DNA from: Megalonaias nervosa
Taxonomy: Eukaryota; Mollusca; Bivalvia; Unionida; Unionidae
Direction: 5' to 3'
Length of the DNA: 64,000 nt
Assembly: GCA_016617855.1 (NCBI GenBank)
Contig: JAECUM010093658.1
Location: forward strand, 20,666 to 84,665
Positions 37,301-49,282 of the stretch are shown in pieces. The notes beneath the pieces are model-generated. The model was not told the DNA's origin, searched no databases, and saw only the letters and a program-made list of their open reading frames with translations. Position 1 is the stretch's first letter. Each line of letters opens with the position of its first letter. The position numbers and the translations under genes were made by a program.

Positions 37301-40004
37301 ACTAACGGTGCCATACTGCCATACGGGTCTCTTATTCCTGTAATACAAACACAATTATTATAAGGCAGCCTAAATTTAAAATAATGTTTGATGAATAAAG
37401 ATATAATTTGTTTAATATTAAGGACCTGTTTTGGGTTCTTTTTAAATCGAACTAATTTTATGCCAAGAACACAATTTTTACTACCGATGATATTTAAGAA
37501 GGCATCTTCTTTACAAAATAAAATCAAATTTATATAACTAATTTTGGTTTTCTCTATACATACACCCTTATAATATAACGTTTATAATCTGCTATAAAGG
37601 AATATCTGAACTAAATTGCAACACAAATTAGGAGTGGTTAGGGAAAGGAGGTTAGAAACCTCAGGAGTAAGTGTTAAATTATTTCATAAATACTCTAATA
37701 CTTTCCAAAAACACTCGTTTTGCCATTTACAAAATATGTTAAAAACTAATTCCCCATTTTACGGATGGGGTCCCGAAACTATTGTTAGAATTATCCTGTA
37801 AGTAATTAGCAAGTCTGAGAGTAAAATGCACCGCAATGTCTACTTGTGGGAGGCTATGGGTATTGCGTGTCGATAATGCTTTACACCGAGTTCCCAGTGC
37901 AAACTACCAAACAACAAGCAAGGACTTATTACAATACATTTTGTTATTTACAACTTTGCATCTCAAAACGGAAACTGGGGATAAGGAACTTTATGATTTT
38001 TCTCCTACGCTCGCTACGATCACACGTTGTAGCCGTGTGAGCAAATGTGACGCTAGACTGATTTTCATAACTTGTCCATGAAGAAACAAAAATTATACCG
38101 ATATGGCGCGGACTAAAGGTACCGAGTCTACTTGACCAGGCTAGTCCCAGGAGACAAGAGAGATGCACGATACAATTATACATATAATTACCACAGATAC
38201 AGGCATTTGAGAACCTTGACCTTTCCTAAAACAAAATGGCCACAGTCTGTATCTAATTAACGAAATGACCGATGTAAGGAGCTTTTCGAAATTTCAATGA
38301 ACTAATACAAATCAGATAAATGTATAGGAGAAAATGATAAGAAAAACTTTAGATGAAATCTTGCAGGTTTGTATTTTTTTTAAATTTGTGTCTACTGAGG
38401 GAATGTGATAAAAAGGACACGCAGTTCTGAAACGATTGATACAATAACTGACGTTCGGGATGAGAAAAAAATCAGTTATGTTGTATATATCTACTGACTA
38501 TAGCTTGTTCACTCGTTGAAAGTGACACATTTCAGCTATTCTTTATTGCAGCACACAAAATAGTTTGCTTATCAGAAATTTTCTTTTTTTTATGCATCAA
38601 CCACAGCCATAACCCTAGTCTGTAAACAATGAACATAGACGTTGATTATTACCAAGGAACATATATAATGTTTACAATCATGTGGACAAAAATAGATCAA
38701 GGAAACGAGAATGAATATTTTACACATTTTTGTATGTACTTATTAGATTATGTTCCAAAGTTTCCTAGATATAGTTCATTTACAAAACCATATGGAAGTG
38801 AAAAAGTCAGCAAAGCCTTTGCCAGGCTTAATTGTGCCCTGTCTACCTAAGGTATTGATGTAGTATATATGAAGAAAATTCTAAAGTCACCATCGACACA
38901 CAAGAAACTGAAAAGAAATTTCTTTTGCATTTGACTCAAAACAAAAAATAATTTCTTTTTCAGTTTCATACTTTTAGTGTCTGCATAATTGTGCTAATTG
39001 TCATGGATATGAAAACAAACATAATAATACTAGCAGTTGGACAAAGTATGTCACAGTGACTTATTCTGGACATTATGAGGCGTGCTCCTCTAGAATCATC
39101 CTCTCCTCAAATATCTATAATATACAAACTTCAGTGATCTAGATTGAACAGTTCAAGCAGTGCATGTTTCTGAAAATGCATTCTGCCACAAGCAATCAAT
39201 GAGAACAACATCCACAAATATTTGGAGTGGACTATTCTGTTGGCCATGTGCCCAGCAGACAATAATGCTGAAAAGCTAAGCAAATGACGCTAGCACCTGG
39301 GAAATTAAACTTTGAGGGCGTCGGCTTTCCTATAAAGTTCAGTGACATGAATAAATTTGAGCGAACCACAACGAAACTATCACAGTTAACTTTCTTAGCT
39401 GGAAAAAATGCCTCTACCCATTAGTAATAAAGTCAGGTCACACACTGTCCATCTATTGCTGCGAACATGCACCGAAGGCGAAGCATGAAAAGTTGGAAAC
39501 TGTATGTTTGGATAAATAACCAGTTTCTGCCAATGTAGTTGTTCTACAGCCAGCTATGCCACTCCAGAATCTCTGAAGGCAAATTTACCTAATGTATGAA
39601 GCCAGTTTCCTCTTTGTGCAGCAAACGGTGATATGTAGTTCATTACAGGAACCTGAAGTTCTACACAGGTTTTGGGATGTGTGTACCTATTGTCCACTGA
39701 ACACTGGACTTCAACAAATGCCCGTGTTTGACGCTGTACATCCATCTCAGAATGGACATTAGAGCATATGTGACATCAGGCTTTGAAAAGAACTTCTTAA
39801 AGCTGACGAATAACTCGAGAAAACCATGTGTTGTTTAGCTTGAGAAAACAAATAAATCTTACAACCTTACATACATATTTTTTATAACCATCCACTTCTC
39901 ATATGCAGTATTTTGAGCATTAAGATTAACATTTTTACACATCCTTTATTAAGTTACAATAATCCAATAACTGCAGATATATCGAAGAATTAGATTTATG
40001 GTTA
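34380..40004. other. No gene recognised
   Basis: AT-rich intergenic sequence. Open frames of 60-97 codons (for example 36635-36919 minus and 36801-37094 plus) show no domains or splice context. At about 39290-39520 a fragment vaguely resembles the N-terminal region of a Polinton DNA polymerase; see findings. Confidence 0.5.
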
Positions 40005-40802
40005 CTTACCTAATTTCTTTAATTTGTCTGACAAATTTTACGTTTGTTACCTTGCTGCCATTAGACAACGGAGTATTGTCAAGCTGAACGTTGTATTTCG
40101 CTTTACCACCCATGTTAATTGATCCTGTCATTGCTCCACCGGCAAGTTTTAAGTACGCCGTCAATGATCCTTTCAGCTGATCATAAGATACTGCATCTTA
40201 TTCTTCACTAGGAGGAAAATCTATTGTTAGTCCTGTTATCATACCACCGTTGATTAATGAAATAGTACCTGGTACAAAATCACCGGTTTTATTTATTTTT
40301 AAATTTGCCACTGTATTAAGTTGGTCGATACTTACCGCCTGAGAAAGATTTTGGTTAGACTCGGATAAGTTATCTCCAGGTTTATTATTTTCTTACCTGT
40401 CATGTTCATATCGCCGGTCATTATGCCACCTACAAGTGGAAGTTTTTCAGACACTGCTGTGGTTAGCTGATTATAACTTACCGCTTGTGTGATATCAACG
40501 TTGTTAAACGGATATGATCTGCTGATATTTGTTATCTTATTATTGCTCATGTTGATGTTGCTGGTCATTATGCCGCTGGCAAGTGAATGTTCGTCAGATA
40601 CAGCTGTGATGAGTTGATTATAACTAACGGCTTGTGTGTCATTGACTTTGACAGGAGGATTTGTTGTTTCTAGATCTAACACTCGTTGTCCTGACATGAT
40701 AAGGTTGCCGGTCATTATGTCACCGGATTTCTTGAGATAATGTGTTAGATCAACATCTGTTATAGTTGCTGCTGTTTCACCGGATGAACCACTTACTATC
40801 AT
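40005..40802 (-). pseudogene. Module A fibre-like repeat protein
   Basis: Read leftwards from the ATG at 40802, the protein carries about five repeats of roughly 45 residues. Each has a xxxGxIMTGxLxMxxxxI core (GDIMTGNLIMSG, SGIMTSNINMSN, GGIMTGDMNMTG, GGAMTGSINMGG) followed by a QAVSYNQL linker. This G-x-M-T-G-x-I-x-M pattern is typical of trimeric beta-prism fibre shafts in phage and adenovirus-like tail or fibre proteins. A frameshift near 40360 and a stop near 40199 break it. It points away from the other module A genes, so it is divergently oriented from the ATPase with a 136-nt gap. The likely role was receptor attachment of a Polinton-type virion; this is inference from fold type. Confidence 0.65.
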
Positions 40803-40938
40803 ACCAAATTTTTTCTAGTAACTCATGTTCATTGTATGCTGCTGATAAAAGTATCAGGATAAAATTTTTTGCACATGTTATATGATGAGCATAATAAACT
40901 TTGATACCGAGCGAGTAATAAAAAAATAAACACAATTA

Positions 40939-41539
40939 TGAGTTACCGGATTGCCATTACCTGATAGTCGGACGAACTGGATCTGGCAAAACAAACTTGT
41001 TAATGAATTTGCTACTCAACGACATATTCAACTACGATCGGGTGTATATTTGTACGATCAGTCCTCAGCAGGATAAATGAGTTGCTGAACGAGTACAATG
41101 AAAAACTAAAAAATGAACTTGGTGCTGGCTAATATATATTTGTTCTATGGACACCTGGAGATCTTGTTCCTGTTGTCGAGCTAGACTCGGACGAACATAA
41201 GATTATCGTTTTTGATGATATTCCGTTAAGTAATGCGGAGACGGACAAGATCAAATCTTACTTTTCACTGTCGTGAAATCGAAGATGTAATGCATTTTAT
41301 CTTGCCCAGGGTTTTATAAGGTTGATCGTTTAATCAGAAGAAGTACGGGTAGTTTAATATTGTTTAATGGACTTGACAATATTGATGTGCAAAAGATATC
41401 ACGAGACAAACTTGTTGAGCTGTATCATGAGGCCGCTCATTGGAATCACAGCTTTAACTTATTCAGTAAACTTGTCAGAGATACCAAGCATATGTTTCGA
41501 TGTGGAATCGATAAGATCTTAGACTGTAAAGAAGTATAA
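40939..41539 (+). pseudogene. Module A packaging ATPase (FtsK/A32-like)
   Basis: The Walker A box GRTGSGKT lies at 40970-40993, preceded by a hydrophobic strand. The Walker B-like IIVFDD lies at 41202-41219 in another frame. A third segment reads IRRSTGSLILFNGLD, a sensor-like Asn-bearing strand, and then a helical C-terminus ending in a TAA at 41537-41539. The order Walker A, Walker B, sensor and the small size fit the genome-packaging ATPase shared by Polintons, virophages and NCLDV (A32 family), which pumps DNA into preformed capsids. At least two frameshifts and several stops inactivate it. It is the only ATPase in the window, and module B has none. Confidence 0.8.
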
Positions 41540-41564
41540 AATGAATGTGTGTTAATAGCAAATA

Positions 41565-42640
41565 ATAGACAAGGCGCGGATAAATCCTCTAAAGACATAT
41601 ATTGCTACAAGAACTGCGTTTAAGAAAAAAGGTGAGCAAAAACATGCTGGAAAACAACAAATTGCAGAAGAAACTGCTAGACTTTTTAAGCCTATCACCG
41701 AATCTGTACTTGGCAAGCATTACTTGGCAAGCAACCCAGTGTTGATAAAGTATCAGCAGAATATCTAGAAAAACGAAAAAGGTTTGCGAGGACTACTTGA
41801 GGAAGGACAAAAGAAAATTGCTGAGGATATTGTTGATCGAATTGGTGATCCTGATGCACGACAAGCTGAGATTTTAGAAACAAAGAAAGAAAAAGATTTG
41901 CTATTTGATAAGCAAATGAGAGAACAACGAGAAAAACAAAAGATCCTTGAGGAAGTAAAGAAGAAAACAATAATAGAAAATTTTTAAAAAATCTATTTAC
42001 AGAAAAATTACTATTTCAGAATATTTTGCCTTCGAGTTTGACAAAAGACATTAAGTTTGGAAAGAAAGCTCGAAAAAAAAAGATCATGGACTAAAAATGA
42101 AAAAGATTCTTTTATGAAAAGTTTGAATATTGCAATACAAAAAACAGATGAGGCTAGACATGGTTTAGATTCTGCAACGGAAATTGATGATGCTGAAAAA
42201 TATTATAAGATAGTACGACCAGGTGTCATTGCAAAGATATATTTGGAAGTTTTTTTTATAGAGTTTCAAGATCTGAAAAAGGTTTTACAGCTGCAAACTA
42301 TCTGAGACAATGGGGAAAGAAATGGAAGGCGAGGAGTTAAATAAAATGAAGAAAGACGAGCAGCAAAGTATAGAATATGATAAACAATTTGAAACAGATT
42401 CTGAATAAGATACTGTGGAAGAACCATCAGGTAACGGACTAAAGATCTTTAACTCGGCAGTTGATATTATTGATCGGAGGATGCTGCTATTCTCATCGGA
42501 AGAAGCTGGAAACACGAGCACAGAAATCAATAATGAAATAGTTGAAATAATTGATCATCTGAGATCGAACGGATCTTTAATGACGGACGAGTATTGTGTG
42601 CTATTATTGTGTTTTTATCCGCGAATAACAAATAAAAATG
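41565..42640 (+). pseudogene. Module A coiled-coil virion protein
   Basis: A charged, helix-rich sequence read over at least three frames. It contains RLFKPITES near 41.68 kb and a long Lys/Glu coiled coil (for example EILETKKEKDLLF) at 41.78-41.99 kb. Near the end (42.4-42.6 kb) is a globular helical stretch with DIIDRRMLLF and EIVEIIDHLRSNG. The same RLFKPITE motif, coiled coil and terminal domain occur in order in the module B gene at 55816-57053, which defines them as homologues. The function is unknown. Position next to capsid genes suggests a minor virion or scaffold-like protein. Confidence 0.65.
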
Positions 42641-43345
42641 TCGTCGATGACGCTAATACTCGACTCATCTCAGACAACATCGAACAGTGCAAACTTTTTA
42701 GTTTTTTATAACCCTGTTATTGAACTTGGAATTGTTCAGTATGAGATCGAATTAGTATCTGCTATTGTCTGGCACTCTATGGCAAATGTTAAAATTAACG
42801 TCAATGACGATTTTACATTTGGCATAAAAACCAATGGCATCATCGAGTGGATATCTGTTAAGATACCACAAGGCACCTACGACGTCACAAGTATCAACAA
42901 AACAATAAAATATCTTATAACTGCTGGCAGTGGTGGTATATCATCTGATAATTTTGAGATCTTCTGAATTATAACACGTTACAAGCAAGAATGACATTAG
43001 AAAACAAATTGTTTATTGATCTTAGTGGCCAGTAAACAATAGGATCATTGTTCGGATTTAACAAACAACAATACGGATCAGATCCGCAAAGCGGATCAAC
43101 ATGTGTTACAATATCATATGACGGCGAGTCAGCCATCACCATCACAGATGTAAATACAGTCCTGATAAACTGTTCTATTAACTGGGACAGACAATTTATT
43201 AGTTTAATCCTAATTTTCCTCCTGGTTCATTAATGCAAGTAAATCCGAGACAAATAATATATTATCCGATCAATGTCGAAAATCAAATATCATATATCAC
43301 GATGACACACCGATCAATCAGGTCGTCAGATTGATCTGAACAACG
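42638..43345 (+). pseudogene. Module A penton-like minor capsid protein (short form)
   Basis: The first open stretch (42638-42967) has FYNPVIELGI and IPQGTYDVTSINKTIKYLI, parallel to ISTGSYQIEQIN in the module B penton. After a frameshift, GSLFGF and AITITDVN lead to NPNFPPGSLMQVNP and YYPINVENQ, parallel to SPIVPPGSLIVTEPINP in module B. This is the single jelly-roll penton arrangement of Polinton-type elements, about 235 codons here. It would occupy the capsid five-fold vertices. Several frameshifts and stops break it. Unlike module B, it has no inserted domain between its two halves. Confidence 0.7.
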
Positions 43346-43372
43346 AAATTGTGACTTACTATCTGCATCTAA

Positions 43373-43798
43373 TTGTCAGTAGCTGAACAAAGTCAATTTT
43401 TATCAGACAATTTGTATAACAAGATCAAGCAACGAAACATTTACCACAGAAAAATAGTAGGTGGTTTTTTTTATAAATATCTATTCGATGATAATAGAAA
43501 ACATACATGGAATAGATCACAAAGTAGCACCTATCGCGATAAGACGCGTCAAAAGCTTTTGCAACAGGAGCCGCATCTGCAGCAGGAACAGCTGTCGGAC
43601 AAAATATCGCTGATAAAATCAAAGGTGGAGAGCCAAGTACTTCGGATATAAAACATGTTATTTCTGAAATGGCTCTATCATCAGAAACAGCACGTGCAAT
43701 GATAACAACAGCAAACAAATATTGTCTCCGGCCGGCGAAGAGATTGTTAGGAAACTAGTTTCACGAGCTAGAACAAAAGAAGATACTGCTTCGTTTTA
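43373..43798 (+). pseudogene. Module A pVI-like minor capsid protein
   Basis: Two overlapping frames carry pieces. One has an aromatic/basic N-terminus with VGGFFYKYL. The other, from about 43.54 kb, has an alanine-rich amphipathic stretch FATGAASAAGTAVGQ followed by a helical tail (SETARAMITTANKY). Position between penton and major capsid genes, small size and amphipathic/alanine-rich character match the adenovirus pVI-like membrane-lytic or cement protein of Polintons and the module B gene at 57090-57560. Sequence identity to either is weak, so this is assigned mostly by position. Confidence 0.45.
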
Positions 43799-43844
43799 GG
43801 TGATTATAAAATAAGCCCGATTTTGTCTGACAATTGCAATAAAA

Positions 43845-45385
43845 ATGTCTATTAAAATTATCTTGAGTTTGTCTACGAGATAACCGTAGACGACTCTGCA
43901 TCGGAGTTCGAATATATTGAATATCTCGACGAAAACTCTAATGAGCCAAACAAGGCCGGTATCAGAACATTTAATACGAAAAACGAAGATGTGTTTTTTC
44001 TGCCGCACAAAGCCGTACTTGAAGTACGAGATAGTATAAGAACAGCCGCAGATGGTGATATAGGTGCTGGTCCAAATATTACATTAGTAAGCAACGGCTG
44101 GACCTTGTTTCAAAGCGCCAGCTATAAACTCGCTAATCAAACAGTAGAAGATATTTCTATGCACTTGCCGATAGCAAGTATTATTCTTAACATTGTATCG
44201 TTCAGCGATTATTACTCGAGATCTGTTGCAACAGAATATGATGTTGATCAAGGACACATCATTTAGAAATATTGCTGATCTGGATCTGATTCAAATTGGT
44301 GAATCACCAATTCCTGGTGCTAATGATGATGGAACTCGCACTAACATAAGCAACTATTTATTGAGGCTTCAAAATCAATACGGAACGGCTTCAACAGCTG
44401 ATAATGCAATAACAAATGTGAGAAATGCTCTGATAGCTCTTTGCAATGCAATTGGGGTTAATCCACCAGACGCTGCAGCTGATACAGTTGTGTTGTTAGC
44501 AAAAGCTCAGGGTATTATTCCTGTAATCAATCTTCGAGAATTCAAAGATGCTTTTGTTAAACGAAGAAAGTATACAGCTCAATCACGTCAAATTGCAATG
44601 GTGCTTCCGTTAAGCACAATATTTCGATTTTGCAGGAACTACAAAAAAGTTTCTCGTGGCATGAAACATACTCTTATACTTGACCTAGCTGATAATAACG
44701 ACTGTCTTATAAAAGCTGCTGTTATTGCTGATTGCCAGTTTGCAATTTCACGACTCGGATTCCTCTCGTTGTCATATGTATCTCAAAACTAATTGAACTT
44801 GAGACAATGTTAGCCGCGTACAGAATAAAGATATATTTTGAACAGAACAAAGTTTGTCAAATAGCTGTACCAAATTCAACTGATAACACATGGTGGATAA
44901 CAACAGCCCCGAGCGAGTAATTATCGCGTTGCATATTTATCGTGTTTCAGCGACAAAATAAACGTAACAATCAAGCAGAAAATAACTCTGTATTTGATAA
45001 CGCTGACGTCAAACGAATATTTGTTAGAATAAACTCTAAGCAATATCCTGAACGAGCGATCGAATGCAGCTTCGGAAATAATGTTAATAGAAACGTATCT
45101 CGAGCTTATATGTATCTGATGGAGGCGATGCAGAAATATCAGGACGCTGATCCTAGATCCCAAATATCTGTCGAAGAGTTTCGATCTCTTTACCAGATAT
45201 TTCATTTTGATGTTATTAAGCACATCGAACGAGCTATTGGATCAACCGCTGCTATTTAGGTAACATAGACATTGGGAGTGGTTCCTGGTTCTCCAGATAA
45301 CATATATTATGCTTATGCTCTTGTAACATCTGACAATTTCATAACGCTTGACGCCGTCGAAGATAGAATGACTGTACAGGTGTAG
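43845..45385 (+). pseudogene. Module A major capsid protein (double jelly-roll type), decayed
   Basis: From an ATG at 43845 the frame shifts several times. Segments include DVFFLPHKAVLEVR, LANQTVEDISMHLPIAS and FKDAFVKRRKYTAQS. VLPLSTIFRFCRNYKKVSRG follows, parallel to IPLSHIFGFCRNVRKV in module B. Further on are FVRINSKQYPERAI and SRAYMYLMEAM, parallel to LRINGHQEPSEDI and ARAYHRLMTFM in B. It ends with a short DAVEDRMTVQV tail and TAG at 45383-45385. The whole parallels the module B gene over its full length. The length and position fit the hexon-like major capsid protein of Polinton or adintovirus elements. That family assignment rests on gene order plus the neighbouring protease, penton and ATPase. 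Confidence 0.72.
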
Positions 45386-46161
45386 TGTTGAAAATATTTT
45401 ATCTGATAAAATTCATAACGAAATATATTTTGCTTGATATTTATTTGTCGCAGGGACAAACACAAAAACTAGCACGAGCAATATCTAAACGAAAAGCAGT
45501 TTCACTTAAAATAGATTTCAAAACTCAGCGCGTTCCAGGAATATTAACAAAATTACTTTTTACACAACGACAGATAAATAAAATGTTAAAAGGTAAACCT
45601 TTGATACTTGATCTGTCAGTGGCACAAATAAGAGTAGCTGCCAGATCGAAAGCGATCCTTGGCGGATCAATCGGAACAACGATAGCTACTTTAGCATTAA
45701 CATTATTGTCGAAGATATTACTTGTGTTAAGAACGTTAGGTATTGCTGCAGCATCAGGTGCAATATCAGGAGCGACAAAAAAGCTGTATCCGGTGACAGA
45801 ATCAAACAGTTGTTGTAAACGGATTGCAAAGCGATCTTAATTTTTTCTGATGATTATCATCAACAATGCTAACAACGCGAGCAAGAAAAGCGCCCAGAAC
45901 AACAAGAAATAAAGATAACCACAAACAAACCGCAACGTGATCAAAGGAGGGTTCATAGGTCCGCTGCTAGCAGGAATCGCAGGAAGTTTGTTACCAAACC
46001 TGTTAGGGATAGGGCGCGGATTGCAATTACACTCTATGCGAAGACGGACTCCGACTTGTCGAAGTCGAGAACGAGGATTAATGCTACCGGGAACCAGAAG
46101 ATGGTCGTTTGGTCTTCCTCCGAGTGATGTTATCAAACAGTACATCCTAAAAAAAATATAA
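45385..46161 (+). pseudogene. Module A core-like basic protein with hydrophobic segments
   Basis: The N-terminal part (45418-45840) has LxLxxxQ-type repeats (TQRQINKMLKG, LSVAQIRVAARS) and an alanine/leucine-rich patch (GTTIATLALTLLSKILL). After a frameshift, 45937-46161 has GGFIGPLLAGIAGSLLPNL and arginine-rich RGLMLPG. The same order (LTxxQ repeats, Ala-rich patch, G-LxLPG motifs) occurs in module B at 58979-59476. It resembles adenovirus core or minor precursor proteins that carry protease-cleaved basic tails. The exact role is unknown. Confidence 0.55.
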
Positions 46162-46184
46162 AAAAGTAAATTATAACTCTAATC

Positions 46185-46360
46185 AACTTCAGCCGCTTGG
46201 AATTTCAGCTTGTGGTTATTATTGCGTTATGTTTATCTTGCAGATGTCTGGGACGCAAGCGTCCAGGTCTGATGGCGAACCATGTAACTTTTTAAAGTTT
46301 ATTTTGCAATTTGACCCGTTTCCTAGTGTCAGCAATGATTGTAAACCTACACAACATTAA
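46185..46360 (+). pseudogene. Module A adenain-like protease, C-terminal fragment only
   Basis: The fragment contains GISACGYYCVMFILQM, the active-site cysteine region (Cys codon at 46211-46213) of adenovirus-type maturation proteases, and ends shortly after. The His and Asp/Glu half of the catalytic triad is missing upstream, where only AT-rich sequence follows the core-like gene. Adenain-like enzymes cleave capsid and core precursors during virion maturation. The complete module B copy is at 59485-59889. Confidence 0.75.
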
Positions 46361-46612
46361 TTTTGTCTGATATTAGGTATAAAAATGACAAAATATTGTC
46401 TCAGATGCAGAACTAATACCAATAACATCGATGAAACAACAGAAACAACCGCCAATAATAGAAAAATGCTGAAAAGTATCTGTGACCGTTAGAGAAAGAG
46501 TATGTTTCTTAAACAAGATAAATCCAGTGATTATGCGATGCAAACCCAGATTGATAGCACTCTTTGAATAACGTCCTACGACAAAGTTATTTTATTAAGA
46601 TATTAAAAATAA

Positions 46613-47090
46613 ATGAAATGTAATTGCGATGATATTAAGAAAGATCTGTGCTTTGAACAAAATAAGATAGTTGCTTTTTGCCAGCGTTGCAATTACAGAG
46701 CAGTGATCGGATCAGGATTGGATATACATAAAATTATTGCCAAATTACCAAAAGAAAAGGGAGGTTGGACATTGCCAGGAAATAAATATACCGGTCCATG
46801 GAATCCCCTTGATTAGCAACTCGATGAAACGACAATCCGTTACCGGGACAAGAACCTTGCAATGCAGTTCATGCAATTGCGATAGTTCATGATATGTGTT
46901 ACCGTGATCACGTCGGCGATAAACTAGGTTGTGATCGGGTAATGCTTGACGAACTATGAGATATTAAACCGGATAATATGCGAGAACGATTTGACAGAAA
47001 ACTAGTACAAGGTACCATTGGAGCAAATTATAAACCTCTCGTTTGTGTACCTGGTAAACTTGCGATGGAGACGCTAGGGCATGAGCTACA
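46613..47090 (+). pseudogene. Module A phospholipase A2-like protein
   Basis: The N-terminus (46613-46816) has paired cysteines (CNCDD, CQRC) and then GSGLDIHKIIAKLPK, GGWTLPG and NKYTGPWNPLD, ending at a TAG. The catalytic box HDMCYRDH lies at 46888-46911 in another frame. After it, in yet another reading, comes a charged helix. The NPLD...HDxxY combination is the calcium-loop and active-site signature of the PLA2-like domain known from parvovirus VP1 and from Polinton-like elements. There it is thought to help virions leave endosomes. The reading is broken by frameshifts, and the link to virion entry here is inference. Confidence 0.68.
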
Positions 47091-47985
47091 CAGGCCTAAA
47101 AAAAAGATTTCTACGACGAAAGGTCGTCGCAAACGCAGTTGATGATATCTGGGCGATAGATCTCGCAGATATGCAGAACATTGCATAGTACAACAATAAC
47201 AAGAGGTATCTGTTTAACGTCATTGATGTCTTTAGCAAATACTCGTGTAATGTTCCTGTTGCTGATAAAACTGGATCGACGATAACAAATGTTATTATTG
47301 TCAAGACGGATCGAAAATCAAATAAAACTGGACCGACCGTAGATGAGAGCCTTCTAACAAGCCGTTCGAGCAGTTTCTAAGACAAAACAATATTTAAAAA
47401 ATATGTTACCGGTAACGAAGGAAAGAGTGTTGTTGTCGAACGCGTTATTTGTACGATAAAGAAAAGATTTACAAATATCTTACAACAAACAACACTATCA
47501 GATATGATGATGACCTGCCAGCGATGATATTAGACTATAATAGCAATAAACAGTACAACAGGTATGTCACCGAAAGATGCTATAAAATATCCGGTTCTTG
47601 CAAACGAGAACATATATCGCAGACACAAGTTTAACGATGGTGATCGTGTTAGAATTTCATTAACGATGGTTTTACCCCGAACTGGTCCTAGGAAGTATTT
47701 GCCCTTGACAAGGCTCTAATGACAATACCGGTAAAATACAAGCTAAAAGATCTTGCAAACGAAGACGTAATAGGAAGTTTCTATGAACAAGAACTTCAAT
47801 TAACAACACAAGACATATTTTTTATAGAACGAGTGATTAAATGACGTCGTAATCGAAGTTTGGTTAAATATACGCGGTTACGGTGATAGCTGTAACAGCT
47901 GGATTCCAACTAGTGAAATCAAAGATCTTGGATTAGATCGCCGTAGATCTGTTCATATTTTAGTAGAACAGACCTACATTTAACC
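47091..47985 (+). pseudogene. Module A retroviral-type integrase with chromodomain-like end
   Basis: DDIWAIDLADMQ carries the first catalytic Asp (about 47.14 kb). RYLFNVIDVFSKYSC follows, then DKTGSTITNVI. The second Asp region (normally TDxGxEF) is corrupted around 47.31-47.36 kb. VVVERV near 47.43 kb would hold the Glu, and the helix with YKYLTTNNT precedes it. YKISG and HKFNDGDRVRIS lead into GSFYEQELQ, the SH3-like Polinton integrase tail. VWLNIRGYGDSCNSWIP then resembles a chromodomain. This pattern is specific to Polinton/Maverick integrases, which insert the linear genome with 6-bp target duplications. Multiple stops and frameshifts inactivate it. Confidence 0.82.
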
Positions 47986-48199
47986 GGGTCTACAAAACGA
48001 TATTAGATACTGTCTTCTATCGTCTGTTAAATCTGTCAACAAGTTTAAAATCTTTACAAAGACGAAATCAAATTTTATATTTTTTTGACGACCATAAACT
48101 TGAAGTTGTCCAATACGCATAAATGGCTTAAGTATCTCCCAAAATATCTGATGCTCTGTGATAGTAAAATCAATTTTTTTATCTTTTTGGCAAGATGAT

Positions 48200-49260
48200 A
48201 TTTAACATTATATCATGGTTGCGCTGCGACATAAACTTGTTCGTGTTGAGGTATAAAAACTGGTTCGTCGACAAGTTGATCATCAGGTACAGAAAACAAA
48301 TATGTTTCTAGATCAAATTCTAATTGTTCTACATGGTGATGCGATATTGTCAGTCGATTACAATCTTCAATTTTATCTAGATCAGCCCGGAGATCAGACA
48401 ATCGTTGAAACATATCATTTTTTATCAGCGAGATTATACGTAAAACTTTTATCTGATATGAATAATAAAAATTCCAGACGAATAAGAAGTATTGTAAGAG
48501 CTAAATATGAACCTGCTGTTTGACGCGGTTAAAGTTTTCATGAGCAATGATAAAACGGATCTCAAGCATGTAAAATCATATCGTTGGATATGATCCTTGC
48601 TCGGCTTTTGATGTACTGTTAACAGATAATGAGATATCGGACCTTGTAAAATATATTTAAAAAATCTTTGTCAGATATGACAGGGACACTCTCATTAAAT
48701 GGGCCCACTGTTACTTGACTCGAGAAAATCTTAGGGATATCTTAAAGACTGATGTGTGAATGAAGCTCAGTTTTGTGTTAAATAGTTGAATAACATGTAA
48801 CGGATTGTTACTCGAACACATATCAACTTGAAGAGGCTATAAGAAACATGTTTTGTGGCGACGTTAATGCGACGGCCCACTTCAAAGTAGAACGAGAAAA
48901 AAATAATCTTATATTGCTTAACAACGTCGAAGTTGTATTCCATGTTGAAATACTGTAAGATTTGGATCGAATGCGACAGAGGAGCTCAAAACAAGTATGT
49001 CAACTGCTGCTTGACAAACAATGATGCTGCTATACTAAACAGTAAATGAATATCGATAGAAGATTCCATCACCGCTCGTTTTTGAGAAGGCAGATTTTGT
49101 AGTTCCATCAGCGGCATATTTTACTGACATTGGACAAACATTAAAATGTTTCGCAGCTGATGAGATTGAATGAAATAATGTTCTTCTCCTGTTGTAGAGT
49201 TAGTTGATGTAACAGGTCTGGCGAGATTTTAAAGTTGAATCGTCCTCTTCCGCGTCTCGT
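48200..49260 (+). pseudogene. Module A region of uncertain decayed coding sequence
   Basis: Short open pieces on the plus strand include NLQFYLDQPGDQTIVETYHF (48.35 kb), LLTDNEISDLVKYI (48.61 kb) and FEKADFVVPSAAYFTDIG (49.08 kb). The codon texture resembles its Polinton neighbours. No family was recognised and the pieces are in different frames. This may be one or two element-encoded genes of unknown function. Confidence 0.35.
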
Positions 49261-49282
49261 ATTTTCCTTCTGTGATAAAAGA

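Noticed and set aside
40005..40802. Bacteriophage contamination suggested by tail-fibre-like repeats
   Set aside because: The neighbouring genes are Polinton-type, codon and base composition match the surroundings, and a SINE lies nearby in the same contig.
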